Source: Helicobacter rappini (GTDB lineage: Bacteria > Campylobacterota > Campylobacteria > Campylobacterales > Helicobacteraceae). From it: a DNA stretch of 39,306 bases. The number at the start of each line of letters is the position of its first letter. Position 1 is the stretch's first letter. This document shows positions 15,847 through 24,647 of the stretch, one piece after another. A program made the position numbers and the translations under genes. The notes beneath the pieces are model-generated. The model saw nothing but the letters and a program-made list of their open reading frames with translations, was not told the origin of the DNA and made no database searches. The stretch covers positions 21,619 to 60,924 of the forward strand of contig NZ_FZPK01000046.1 in NCBI RefSeq assembly GCF_900198625.1, in the 5' to 3' direction.

Positions 15847-18255
15847 TTGCGACTCACACATTCTATTATTCTATTATTATGCTGTTTTATGCCGCTTTTT
15901 GGCTTAGATATGAAACTGAATTATGGCAAAGAAGATAAAGAGACTTTTGCAGTTTTAAACCTGCGTAATGAGCATCCATTCAGCTGTGAATCTAAGCTAA
16001 AAATAAATGGTGATGTAGAAAAGATTCTATGTAGAATAGTAGGTATCCCACAAAGTGGATTTAACCCCACAAAAAGCCCAATGCTAAGCTTTAGCTACAC
16101 TATGGAAGCAAAAAAAGAAGATGATGAAAAAAGGGCTATGATTATAGAGATTACCCCAGCAAAAGGGGTAAAAATGCAGTTATTCTCTGTCTTTAGCGAT
16201 CTAAAAACAGAGAATCCAATCCCTGTAACAAGGCAGACAGATTCTAAAAGCTATCAAATAGTAGCCTATTATAAAAAACTCCCATTTCTAAAACCTGATG
16301 AGAATCTTGAAAAAAGAGATTCCATTAACTTCCCTGTATCTATACCAAAGACTGCAACGCCTACTATTAGTGAGCTTGATATAAATCGCAAACCGCTTGA
16401 TTATATCGCAGGTAAAGACCTTGATGCGTTTTTAGAGATACGAGAACTTATGAATGCTAGAAAGTATCCAGAAGCCCTTGAGAAAATCGCAAAAGCATTA
16501 AAAATGTATCCAAATAGCCTTTTTGCAAAAGACATGGTGTATTATACAATCATTGCCCTAAGCCATTCTAAAAGTAAAGAATCTCAATCTTATTTAGCAG
16601 AAGCCGCAATCCCATGGATAAAAGCCTATGCAAGTGATGATAAGATTCCAGAAGTTATGTATCTTTTATCTAAAACTCTTTTAGCACAAAATAAGATGAA
16701 AGAAGCTTACTATTATCTTAATAGAACCATTGAAGAGTATCCAAAAACTCGCTATGCCGCACTCTCAAAAATGCAAATCGCAAATACGCTAAAATCTCCA
16801 AGCGATATAAAACGCGCACCACTTATTTATAGGGAAGCCTATCAAGAGGCACAAGACCTTGAAGCCGCAGGAGAGATAGCTGTGTCATGGGCGAAATTTA
16901 GCTTAAGAGATGAAGATACAGAATATGCAAATGAGCTATTGCATAAGGTATATAGCGTATTTCCCGCATTTTTCCTTATCGACAAAGACGCTACAATGGA
17001 GCTTTTAGATGAGTTAGAGGAAGTAGAGCAATACACTATGGCAGCACCCATTGCTGCATATCTAAGTGGAAATGTGCCTTATAATAGCGAGTTACACGCA
17101 AAGCTTTTAAATAAATCTTCAGAGTTTTACACAAAAATCGGGGATTTTGATATGGCACACAAACTGCATTTAGACTTCCTGCATTATCACCCAAATGATA
17201 AATTAGCCCAAAAAGTGAAAGAAAGAGATGATTCTTTATTATTCCAAGTAACAGGCGATTATAAAACAAAGCTTGAGCGATATAACTATGTCCTTGCCAA
17301 CTATCCAAATACAGAGAGTGCGAAAAAAGCCTTAGAATTAAAAGCAAAACTCTATCTTGAAAACAAAAAATATGAAGAGATTTTACAAATGCAATCTCTT
17401 TTGCCAAAAGATTCTGAAGTAGTCCAAGCCGCTATTGATAATCAAGTTGCAATCTTTTTAAAAGAGAATAATTGCGATGGTGTAGCAGGTGTGCTTAGTC
17501 GTGCAAGTAAAGTAAAACTTAGCACAAGCGAGAGTTTGCAAGCCTTTGAATGCCTTTATAATCAAACTGCATTTAAAAAGGCACATGATCTTTTCTCTGG
17601 ATTATATAAGCATATACAAGATGGTGGAGAACAGCTAAGATGGCTTTATTTAGAATCTAATACGCTTTTTGCACTTGGGCAGAATAAAGAGGCGATTAAA
17701 GCGGGGCGAGATGTCATGGACTTAGCCTTTGCTATGGGGCAAACGCAATATTATGATATTAGCTTTAAAATGTTTCATGCCTTTTATAATGATGAGGCAA
17801 CAAGACATGAAGCGATAAATTTAAGTAAGAAAATGGATAAATGGTTTCCAACAGATAGACGCATGCTAGAAGTGCATTTCACATTATTAAATGAAGCCGA
17901 ACATAAAAAAGACCCCCTTGCCACAAGCACAGAGGCACGCATAATCATGGCTTTGCAGGATAAGATAAAAGAATATGATTACAGCCCTTATGTAAATTTT
18001 ATTTATGTGAATACTTTGATGAATGAGAATAACTATACAGAAGCCCTAAAGCAACTAGACCGCATTAAAGATTTTAAAATGACAACTGATGATAGACAGC
18101 AAAGATTCTATAAAATCGCTACGATTAACTATACGCTAAAATACATGGACAATAGCAAAAAAGCCCTTGATGCTTGTGTAGAACTCGGCACAACTTCTGC
18201 TTGGGGAACTCTCTGCAATAACGCCCTTTCCTTGCATGATAATGGTTTTGAGTAG
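15847..18255 (+). CDS. pflA: PflA-like flagellar motor protein (paralysed flagella protein)
   Basis: About 802 residues from TTG 15847, which has AAAGGA 7 bp upstream and gives a good signal peptide (RLTHSIILLLCCFMPLFG). An in-frame TTG at 15799 would bury it. The mature protein has an N-terminal beta-like domain (to ~180), then a long run of tetratricopeptide-like helical repeats (for example ARKYPEALEKIAKALKMYPN, ALEKALELKAKLYLENKKY-type units). The length fits H. pylori/C. jejuni PflA as I remember it. PflA is a periplasmic scaffold of the epsilonproteobacterial flagellar motor that works with PflB to place the stator ring; its loss leaves intact but non-rotating flagella. Confidence 0.75.
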   Translation: MRLTHSIILLLCCFMPLFGLDMKLNYGKEDKETFAVLNLRNEHPFSCESKLKINGDVEKILCRIVGIPQSGFNPTKSPMLSFSYTMEAKKEDDEKRAMIIEITPAKGVKMQLFSVFSDLKTENPIPVTRQTDSKSYQIVAYYKKLPFLKPDENLEKRDSINFPVSIPKTATPTISELDINRKPLDYIAGKDLDAFLEIRELMNARKYPEALEKIAKALKMYPNSLFAKDMVYYTIIALSHSKSKESQSYLAEAAIPWIKAYASDDKIPEVMYLLSKTLLAQNKMKEAYYYLNRTIEEYPKTRYAALSKMQIANTLKSPSDIKRAPLIYREAYQEAQDLEAAGEIAVSWAKFSLRDEDTEYANELLHKVYSVFPAFFLIDKDATMELLDELEEVEQYTMAAPIAAYLSGNVPYNSELHAKLLNKSSEFYTKIGDFDMAHKLHLDFLHYHPNDKLAQKVKERDDSLLFQVTGDYKTKLERYNYVLANYPNTESAKKALELKAKLYLENKKYEEILQMQSLLPKDSEVVQAAIDNQVAIFLKENNCDGVAGVLSRASKVKLSTSESLQAFECLYNQTAFKKAHDLFSGLYKHIQDGGEQLRWLYLESNTLFALGQNKEAIKAGRDVMDLAFAMGQTQYYDISFKMFHAFYNDEATRHEAINLSKKMDKWFPTDRRMLEVHFTLLNEAEHKKDPLATSTEARIIMALQDKIKEYDYSPYVNFIYVNTLMNENNYTEALKQLDRIKDFKMTTDDRQQRFYKIATINYTLKYMDNSKKALDACVELGTTSAWGTLCNNALSLHDNGFE

Positions 18256-18292
18256 AATATAGAATTGCCACTTAAAAGGTGCAATGTAGCAA

Positions 18293-18318
18293 AAGTCCAA
18301 AAACAAGTGATTGGACTT
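18293..18318. terminator. Stem-loop between convergent genes
   Basis: AAGTCCAA/TTGGACTT, a perfect 8-bp stem with a 10-nt loop, lies between pflA (+) and the outer membrane gene on the minus strand. The minus-strand side ends in TTTT; the plus side has no T run. Confidence 0.5.
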
Positions 18319-18465
18319 GAAAGACATATAATCTCTTTTTCAAAAGTCTATGTTTCGTATTAATCACTTAATTGATAAGATCTAGCTATGTTAGAGACAG
18401 GATTTTAGAATATCTCCCTATGAGTTATAGCTCAAAAAACCAAAAATAAAAATTTAGAATCCATA

Positions 18466-19140
18466 TCACAAAAACTTCGGCGGTAATATACGCAAACCAA
18501 AGCTTACAAAATCAAGTCCGCCATAAAAAGCATTTCCATAAGTTGCATCAAGCTGCAACATATCTTGCACAAGCCATGTTCGCAGTCCCACTTGATACAT
18601 AACTGGATCAAAACGACTATAATAGACTTCACCGATAGCATACAAACGAGATACTATCTCTGTTTCTAAGCCCACACCAAGCGTATAGATTCCCTCCATA
18701 AGGCTTTGCAAATTATATCCCACATTCACATGCAATGCAATCTTAGAATCTAAAAATAAAAAAGTAGCAGGGATATAGGCATATATCTCGTTTGCATTAT
18801 CCGCCCCAAAGAGATAATTATGAATATTCCCAACCGCAATGCCAATGCCCCAATCTTTCTCATCCGCATCAACAAAAAGCTTTTTTAGCTGAAACTGCAC
18901 AGAATTAGACTGCAATCCTATCATACCGCCAAGCGTGATTTCAGTCCCCCAAATAAGATTACAACTAGGCAAACTCCATAGCTCACTATCACCTTGTGCA
19001 TGTAGCTCAATCCATGTCTCCATTTGACAATGCCCTTTTGCCACAACCCTTGCATCATCGGTATTAAAAGGTCTTGCCGCATATAAACTCATCACATATA
19101 TACATGGCAATATCAATAAAAATGCAACTTTTTTAAACAT
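18466..19140 (-). CDS. Putative outer membrane beta-barrel protein
   Basis: I start at ATG 19140, giving MFKKVAFLLILPCIYVMSLYA as signal peptide. The longer frame to 19176 begins inside a TATAAT-like element, which is more likely the promoter. The mature part begins ARPFNTDDARVVAKGHCQME, a block also seen in uncharacterised proteobacterial proteins. The rest alternates polar and hydrophobic residues with many Gly/Tyr, ending in FGLRILPPKFL, as in a small barrel. No enzyme motif. Function unknown; convergent to pflA. Confidence 0.6.
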   Translation of the reverse strand: MFKKVAFLLILPCIYVMSLYAARPFNTDDARVVAKGHCQMETWIELHAQGDSELWSLPSCNLIWGTEITLGGMIGLQSNSVQFQLKKLFVDADEKDWGIGIAVGNIHNYLFGADNANEIYAYIPATFLFLDSKIALHVNVGYNLQSLMEGIYTLGVGLETEIVSRLYAIGEVYYSRFDPVMYQVGLRTWLVQDMLQLDATYGNAFYGGLDFVSFGLRILPPKFL

Positions 19141-19254
19141 ATCTATATCGCTTTTTGTAGTTTTTAAACAACTCATTATAACAAAAAATATTTTTAGGAT
19201 AGAATGCGAATTGTAACAAATATGTTAGGAATACGCAGTTAAAAAGGAAATGCA

Positions 19255-19467
19255 ATGTTTCAATATAAATTGATGCTATTTGGATTCCCAGATTTATGCA
19301 GGGATTATGATGATGTGTTGTTGCATTTAAAGCAAGTCCCACCACAAAGAGCAGTAACTGAAACGCTTGAGCAATGCTATCTCATCGATATGCAAACAGG
19401 ACATAAATATGAGATTAGCTTTGATAATAAAGGGTTGTTTGTAAAAGATTTTAAAGAGAGAGAATGA
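19255..19467 (+). CDS. Small conserved-type protein (70 aa), function unknown
   Basis: AAAAGGAAATG precedes ATG 19255, and TAGAAT about 55 bp upstream could be a -10. The product (FQYKLMLFGFPDLCRDYDDV, LEQCYLIDMQTGHKYEISFD) is a compact, soluble protein with no signal peptide. The strong ribosome binding site and own promoter argue that it is real. It is not recognised. Confidence 0.6.
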   Translation: MFQYKLMLFGFPDLCRDYDDVLLHLKQVPPQRAVTETLEQCYLIDMQTGHKYEISFDNKGLFVKDFKERE

Positions 19468-19676
19468 GTATTTGAAATCTGACTGATTATATTCTAAGCG
19501 ATAAAAAGTGGTTTAGAATCTTAGTATTATTGAATTTTATAAATCTTTTTAAATCACATAATCTCTGGTGTATTAAACTATCTAAAGAGCAAAAAATAGC
19601 GTGTTTTTAAAATTTATTAAGCAATTCTGTATTTTTATATTATAGTCTCAAGCATTTTACTTTTTAAGGGGTTTTT

Positions 19677-20072
19677 ATGAAATCTAGATTTGCAGTTTTT
19701 AGTGTTATATTTGCTTTGTTTTCAGTATTTTTTGTTGCGTGTTCTAGTTCAGATCCAAAAGATGTAGCGATATCGTTTTATAAAGCAATGGCTAATGGTG
19801 ATGAGAAAGGTGCGGTAAAACTCATACATATAGAAGATGAGAGTAAAAGAGATGAGTATGAGGGCAAAATCGCATTGACAGCAGGATTAGTGAAAGACAA
19901 GGTAACAAAAAAAGGTGGTATAAAAAATATAGAGGTAACTGAAGAAAAGATTGAGGGCGATAAGGCAGAGATCACGCTAAAAGTTAGCTACAATGAGTCA
20001 GATAAGACTGAAACTAGAAAGGTTAAACTTGTAAGAGTTAATGGAACATGGATGATAGGCGATTCAAAGTAG
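19677..20072 (+). CDS. DUF4878-type lipoprotein
   Basis: 131 residues behind AAGGGG. A signal peptide ends with FFVAC, making C22 the lipidated cysteine. The mature protein (DPKDVAISFYKAMANGDEKGAVKLI, VNGTWMIGD) follows the NTF2-like DUF4878 pattern, in which a helix pair is followed by curved beta strands. Such lipoproteins are common in the epsilonproteobacterial envelope and of unknown function. It is rich in Lys/Glu and followed 40 bp later by the cysteine hydrolase gene, with which it may be co-transcribed. Confidence 0.75.
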   Translation: MKSRFAVFSVIFALFSVFFVACSSSDPKDVAISFYKAMANGDEKGAVKLIHIEDESKRDEYEGKIALTAGLVKDKVTKKGGIKNIEVTEEKIEGDKAEITLKVSYNESDKTETRKVKLVRVNGTWMIGDSK

Positions 20073-20112
20073 TATATAAGTCTGCAATCTATCATATCGA
20101 AAAGATTAATCA

Positions 20113-20724
20113 TTGAAAACTAAGCTTTTAGTTATTATTATGCTTAGTATTATCCCTTTTAGTTTCATTTATTTTTATAACAAGCATGATGACTTCAAGG
20201 GCTTAAAGCTTGAGAATCTCGGCGATATTCCAGCCCTTGAGATAGGCGATATAATCTTTAGATATGGTATCGGCGTAGATAGTGAGTTAATCGCAAAGGC
20301 TAGTGGTGGCAATCTAACACATGTAGGCATTATTGTATCACTCAATCCCATACAGATACTACATGCGAGCACAGAAGATAATCCAAAGTTAAAAAATCAA
20401 GTAATCCTTAGCAGTTTAGAAGAGTTTCTCTCACATGCGACAAATATCGCAATAAAACGCTATAAGCTAAGCTCAAATGACAAAAGCTATATTACAAAAA
20501 CATATAGTCGCTATGTAGGTAAAGCTTTTGTTATAGAAGATAAAGATTCTACTGACAAGCTCTATTGCACGACTTTAATCGAAGAGCTATTAAATCCGCT
20601 TGTAAATCTCCATGCAAGTTACTCTACACTTGATATTGCTGTGGTGCGATTAAAGATTCTCTATCCTATTACATTGTTTAATGATGATAGATCTACTTTG
20701 ATATATCAATATAAACCTTTGTGA
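20113..20724 (+). CDS. YiiX/YebB-like NlpC/P60 cysteine hydrolase
   Basis: 203 residues from TTG 20113; this start gives a K-containing N-terminus and an uncleaved or cleaved signal (LLVIIMLSIIPFSFIYF). The fold markers are GDIIFRYG (45-52), THVGIIV with H70, ILHAST, and LYCTTLIEELL with C152 as nucleophile. This is the circularly permuted NlpC/P60 arrangement of YiiX. Members hydrolyse peptide or amide bonds, with cell-wall or lipid substrates proposed. A second start (ATG 20140) cannot be excluded because the TTG has a weak ribosome binding site. Confidence 0.75.
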   Translation: MKTKLLVIIMLSIIPFSFIYFYNKHDDFKGLKLENLGDIPALEIGDIIFRYGIGVDSELIAKASGGNLTHVGIIVSLNPIQILHASTEDNPKLKNQVILSSLEEFLSHATNIAIKRYKLSSNDKSYITKTYSRYVGKAFVIEDKDSTDKLYCTTLIEELLNPLVNLHASYSTLDIAVVRLKILYPITLFNDDRSTLIYQYKPL

Positions 20725-21048
20725 TTAATGTATTACATAAGATTTTTTTGCTTTAGTGTTTAGTATAATGTGATATAAATCTATATTTTTGGTTAGGAAG
20801 ATCTCAACTATCAGCTAAGCAGTAGAAAGACACAAACAACACTTTATACAACATTTTAATATTTGCATATGCAAATATTTGGAGAAAAATCCAAATTTTA
20901 GGCTATAATGTCGATTTATGAAACATATTTGCAAATATATCATTGCATTATGTATCATAATGTAAAAGGGTGGTAACGATCATTTACACAAATGCTTGTA
21001 AAATACGCAATATAAATGATTGAGAGTAAAAATATTTTGGGGTAGAGA
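20725..21048 (+). promoter_or_regulatory. Palindrome-rich regulatory region before the FadL-like gene
   Basis: TATAAT at 20904-20909 is the likely -10. Four perfect inverted repeats surround it: a 22-bp palindrome centred on TTTGCATATGCAAA (20858-20879), a 14-bp palindrome ATATTTGCAAATAT (20925-20938), CATTATG-TAT-CATAATG (20946-20962), and TTTACA/TGTAAA with an 8-bp spacer (20983-21002). The first two share the half-site ATATTTGCA and stand on each side of the -10, as operators of a dimeric repressor would. No ORF is credible here. Confidence 0.6.
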
Positions 21049-23682
21049 ATGTATAAAAACAATTATATATTAAAATTATTTCGGTATATAGGTGTAGGGA
21101 TTTGGGGCAAAAAACATAGTTTTATACATTTACAAAGATTTAAAACCATAATAAAACAGCAAGATACAAATATCATAGAATCTAAAACAGATTCTTTGCT
21201 TGATATGCAAAACAGAGATTCTCTAAGAAATGGCAAAGTTTTGCAATCTAAGATAGTTTGTCATACTACGGCATTAGCTGAAGTATCTAGCCTAAAATCT
21301 AAGCAAGATTTAGATTCTAAAAAAGATATTTCGCCTACGGCTCAATATGACAAGGTTTTAGAATCTAAACAAAACCTAATCTCTAAACAGAATCTAGAAT
21401 CTTGCAATTTTGCACCCCTACGCCCCGCACCCACCCATTTGGATAAGAATCTAGAATCTAAAAATTGTCATATTGAGCGAAGCGAAATATCTAGCCAAGA
21501 TTCTAAAAAAGATTTTTCGCCTTTTTCAAAGGTTAAAAATGACAACAAAACACAAACACAAAAAGACAATATGGAATCTTATGGCAACATGATACATAAT
21601 CCACAAACAATAAAGCAAAGAGTTGGGAATCTAGATTCTAAAAAAGATTTTTCGCCCTCGCTCAAAATGACAAGCAAACACAAAACGACAAAAATGCTTT
21701 TTCTCAAAATGACAAGCAAACAAAAAACCACAAATATAAAAAAAAGATTTTTCGCTATCGCTCAAAATGACAATAAAACACAAAACGACAAGAATGCTTT
21801 TTCCCAAAATGACAAAATAATACAAACTGAAAATGACAAGAAAATACACGATATACACACAAAAAAACAAAAAGTTACAAATATAAAAACAAAAAGAGAT
21901 TTTTCGCTATCGCTCAAAATGACAAAAAAGCAAGAAATTAAAAACATAAAAGTAAAGGCGGTGGTATTATGTCTATTTTCATGTATGTTTTATGCGAAAA
22001 TGTCGGCAAATGGCTTTAAGATACAAGAGCAAAGCTTGAATGCTACAGCTTTAAGCTCTGCGTATGTAGCAGGGGCTAGGGGTGCTGATGCAAGTTACTA
22101 TAATCCTGCGAATATGGGCTTTAAAAACGACTGGGGGGAAAATAAGCATGAGTTTGAGTTTGCTTTCTCACTTATTAATATCCCGGGATTTAAGTTTCAA
22201 GTGCCGACAACAAATCAAGGATTAAGCTCTGCTACATACATGGAATATGATATAGGAGTATTAAATTCGATTAGGGACAATATTCCGGGGGTTGGTCCGC
22301 TGATATATGATGCAGTAATGAATCAGATCCCAAAAAAAGTTGAATTGCAACATACAACAGCAGATTCTGCTATGGTAGATGGCTCGACTGGTGATACAAA
22401 CTTTATGTTGCCAAAATTTTTCTATAAATCAAAAAATTATAATGGCTTTACCTTTGGGGCGAGTTTCATCGCCCCTAGTGGTTTAGCGATGAAGTGGAAT
22501 GGCTTGGGCGGTGAGTTTCTACAAGATGTGTTTATATTCCTAATCGAGTTTGCCCCATCGATTAGCTACACCTATAGAGACAGAATCTCTGTGGGTTTTG
22601 CCCCACGCCTTTTATATGGCATGGGGAAATTCAATAATATTGTATATGTGCCGCTTGGCACAGCCCAACAACAGAATCAAAATGGCGATGGGAATACACT
22701 GCCAGAAAATTTAAAACCAACAAATCCACAAGCAGGTCAAAACTGCACACCTTCGTTCAATCCTGATATTTTGCAGTCTTTACCCGATGGGCTTATCCCA
22801 AAAGACATGGCTGGTATGCTTAATTTTATTATTGATAATGTTAATCTTTTTAAAGATATTTTAAAATTACCACCAAATGCAACACAACTAGATGTTATTA
22901 AAGGAATGGTGGGCAAGATTCAAACCTGCCTTGTCGGCACAGCACAAGTCGTGCAGAAAAGTGATGGTAGTGATATAGGCTTTGGCTATCGTGCAAGTGT
23001 GTCGGCCAGAGTGGGAGATGGCGGTATGTTTTCTGTGGTGTATAATAGCCCGGTTGCCATGCAGTTTAAAGGTAAGGTGAGTGCAGATACGATTATCGGT
23101 GGTCCAGTAGGCAGTGTGCGAATGGACGCCCCCCTATATCTTTATGTAACTATGCCTGAGATTCTAACCATTGCATATAGCCATGACTGGACCTTTAAAA
23201 ATAAGCATAAGTTACGACTAGAGGCGACTTATGAGCGGACATTTTGGAGTAGGGGTAGGAAGTTTGACACAGAGTTTGGCTGGGACGAGGCAAAATTTAC
23301 CGCAAGTCCGGGCAGTGTGCCAGAGAGCTTTAGCCAAGAGCAACTCATGGGTATGGTGGGCTTGGCTGATTTTACTGCGGTAGCTATGGGGAATGGCTGG
23401 GTGGATACACATACTTTTAGGGTTGGGGCGACTTATATCACAAAGCGTCTGCGACTTATGCTTTCAGCAGCGTATGATAAAGCCCCTGTGCCACAAACTG
23501 CCATAGGTATCCCTGATAGTAATGGCTATATGATAGGGCTTGGTGCGAAGTATAATTTCCGTGATTTTGATGTGGGTGTGTCTTTGAGTAATACTTTTAA
23601 GGATAGCTCAAGTAGCATTTATGCAAGTGGTGGTGTAGGACAGCTTAGGATTGCTACTTTTTCGTTGGGATATAGGTGGTAG
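21049..23682 (+). CDS. OmpP1/FadL-family outer membrane transport protein with a repeat-built N-terminal extension
   Basis: 877 codons are open. Residues ~305 onward form a normal FadL-like protein: a signal-like segment (VKAVVLCLFSCMFYAKMSANG), then GFKIQEQSLNATALSSAYVA and GARGADASYYNPANMGF, the family N-terminus, and a barrel ending in FSLGYRW. Such proteins take up hydrophobic compounds through the outer membrane. The first ~290 residues are Lys/Asn/Ser-rich and come from dispersed repeats (CHIERSEISSQDSKKDFSP and similar). An internal in-frame ATG at 21919, supplied by a repeat arm (CTCAAAATGACA), would give a 587-residue protein with the signal at its N-terminus. It has no clear ribosome binding site, while ATG 21049 has GGGGTAGAG. 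Which start is used is open. Confidence 0.85.
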   Translation: MYKNNYILKLFRYIGVGIWGKKHSFIHLQRFKTIIKQQDTNIIESKTDSLLDMQNRDSLRNGKVLQSKIVCHTTALAEVSSLKSKQDLDSKKDISPTAQYDKVLESKQNLISKQNLESCNFAPLRPAPTHLDKNLESKNCHIERSEISSQDSKKDFSPFSKVKNDNKTQTQKDNMESYGNMIHNPQTIKQRVGNLDSKKDFSPSLKMTSKHKTTKMLFLKMTSKQKTTNIKKRFFAIAQNDNKTQNDKNAFSQNDKIIQTENDKKIHDIHTKKQKVTNIKTKRDFSLSLKMTKKQEIKNIKVKAVVLCLFSCMFYAKMSANGFKIQEQSLNATALSSAYVAGARGADASYYNPANMGFKNDWGENKHEFEFAFSLINIPGFKFQVPTTNQGLSSATYMEYDIGVLNSIRDNIPGVGPLIYDAVMNQIPKKVELQHTTADSAMVDGSTGDTNFMLPKFFYKSKNYNGFTFGASFIAPSGLAMKWNGLGGEFLQDVFIFLIEFAPSISYTYRDRISVGFAPRLLYGMGKFNNIVYVPLGTAQQQNQNGDGNTLPENLKPTNPQAGQNCTPSFNPDILQSLPDGLIPKDMAGMLNFIIDNVNLFKDILKLPPNATQLDVIKGMVGKIQTCLVGTAQVVQKSDGSDIGFGYRASVSARVGDGGMFSVVYNSPVAMQFKGKVSADTIIGGPVGSVRMDAPLYLYVTMPEILTIAYSHDWTFKNKHKLRLEATYERTFWSRGRKFDTEFGWDEAKFTASPGSVPESFSQEQLMGMVGLADFTAVAMGNGWVDTHTFRVGATYITKRLRLMLSAAYDKAPVPQTAIGIPDSNGYMIGLGAKYNFRDFDVGVSLSNTFKDSSSSIYASGGVGQLRIATFSLGYRW
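21259..21924 (+). repeat. Cluster of palindromic repeats inside the FadL-like ORF
   Basis: Two full elements (21259-21352 and 21466-21544) each have a TGTCAT...GAAATATCT arm and its inverted partner AGAT(A/T)TTTCGC...AATGACA, separated by ~20 bp rich in AGATTCTAAAAAA. Three single right arms follow at 21646-21672, 21746-21772 and 21898-21924, with partial ones between. All are in one open frame. Confidence 0.8.
21405..21454 (+). repeat. C-rich dispersed repeat, copy 1
   Basis: CAATTTTGCACCCCTACGCC... to GGATAAGAATCTAG. It is nearly identical to 25531-25580, which lies in a gene read on the opposite strand. Here it encodes NFAPLRPAPTHLDKNLE. Confidence 0.8.
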
Positions 23683-23769
23683 TGCTTTGGCATTTTGCAA
23701 AAAAGATATGAAATAATGATGAAGTAGGCTATAATTAGCCTTTATTTTTCTAATGATTTAGGGGAAGCT

Positions 23770-24057
23770 ATGAGTAGGAAACTATTAAGCTTAGGCTATA
23801 TTTATGAGATGATAGGCAGGCATGAAGAGGCGTTGGCATTTTTTGAGCAGGTGCTTGAAAAAGATTCTAAAACCTTAAGCACAGAGCTGATAAAAGAAGC
23901 ACATTTAGGCATAAAAGCAAATGAAATGGCATTAAAGTTTAAGAGAGATAAAAGCCTTATCACAAAGAATCTAGACATGAAACTCATGCAGGAAAAAATC
24001 GCTATATTTAAAGAGAATCCAAAAAATTTAACAGGGTGGTTTAGTCAATGGAATTAA
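23770..24057 (+). CDS. Small TPR-like protein
   Basis: 95 residues behind GGGGAAG. RKLLSLGYIYEMIGRHEEAL followed by AFFEQVLEKDSK has the spacing of one tetratricopeptide repeat; the rest is helical and charged, ending GWFSQWN. No signal peptide, so cytoplasmic. Its end overlaps the next gene by 10 bp, so the two form a coupled pair. Function unknown; one repeat could serve as a protein-binding module. Confidence 0.65.
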   Translation: MSRKLLSLGYIYEMIGRHEEALAFFEQVLEKDSKTLSTELIKEAHLGIKANEMALKFKRDKSLITKNLDMKLMQEKIAIFKENPKNLTGWFSQWN

Positions 24058-24356
24058 AAGATGTTGTATTGCAAACGCTGAGTGAGATTGAAAATAGCGT
24101 TGATGAAAAGGGATTTAAGGATATAAGGCTTGGTGTAAATACTGGTGAGACGGAGTTTTTACAGAGCTTTAAAGAGCGTATATTTGTGCTATTTGAGGGA
24201 TTGAAGCAAGATGATTTATGGTTAGAGAGTGCTGAAGATACACAGAATCAAATACAAGCAAAGCTAGATCTTATACTAGGTTTCTTGCAGTTTCAATTAG
24301 CCCTGCTTGATGCAAGGTTAGAGGTGCTTGATAAAAGGAATTTTGAGGGAGAGTGA
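24048..24356 (+). CDS. CiaD-like domain protein
   Basis: 102 residues. The core ETEFLQSFKERIFVLFEGL followed by a linker and KLDLILGFLQFQLALLDARL resembles the C-terminal domain of Campylobacter CiaD (FLERLRERIEVLFEGL-type motif and LDxxLxFLEFxLAxxExRL). CiaD is a flagellum-exported invasion effector in C. jejuni, but short chromosomal relatives occur widely in the class and need not be effectors. The protein is helical and soluble, with no signal peptide. Translationally coupled to the TPR-like gene. Assignment is from memory of the motif. Confidence 0.5.
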   Translation: MELKDVVLQTLSEIENSVDEKGFKDIRLGVNTGETEFLQSFKERIFVLFEGLKQDDLWLESAEDTQNQIQAKLDLILGFLQFQLALLDARLEVLDKRNFEGE

Positions 24357-24647
24357 GTTTTATTGCAGGTGCTTTATTTGCATGTTTTAGTGTTTGATTG
24401 CTGTTTTATTTAGCGTTAATTGTTTGGCTTGTGATTGTTGTTGAAGTTATGTTTCAATAACGATTTTGCGGGTTAATTGCCTTGATCTTTGTTGGTCGTT
24501 TTGCTTGGATTGCTCTTATTTTACAAACAATATGTTTTGTCCTACTAGCTCTTTTGTTTATATTTTAGATTCTCTATGGCGATACATTAGGGATAGGTTA
24601 ATATTTACTTTGTCTTAAATTTGCATTAAATAAGTTGCAATCTCATT

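Noticed and set aside
21259-21924. CRISPR-like array in the FadL 5' region
   Set aside because: The repeats are inverted arms of unequal spacing inside an open frame, without uniform spacers or cas genes.
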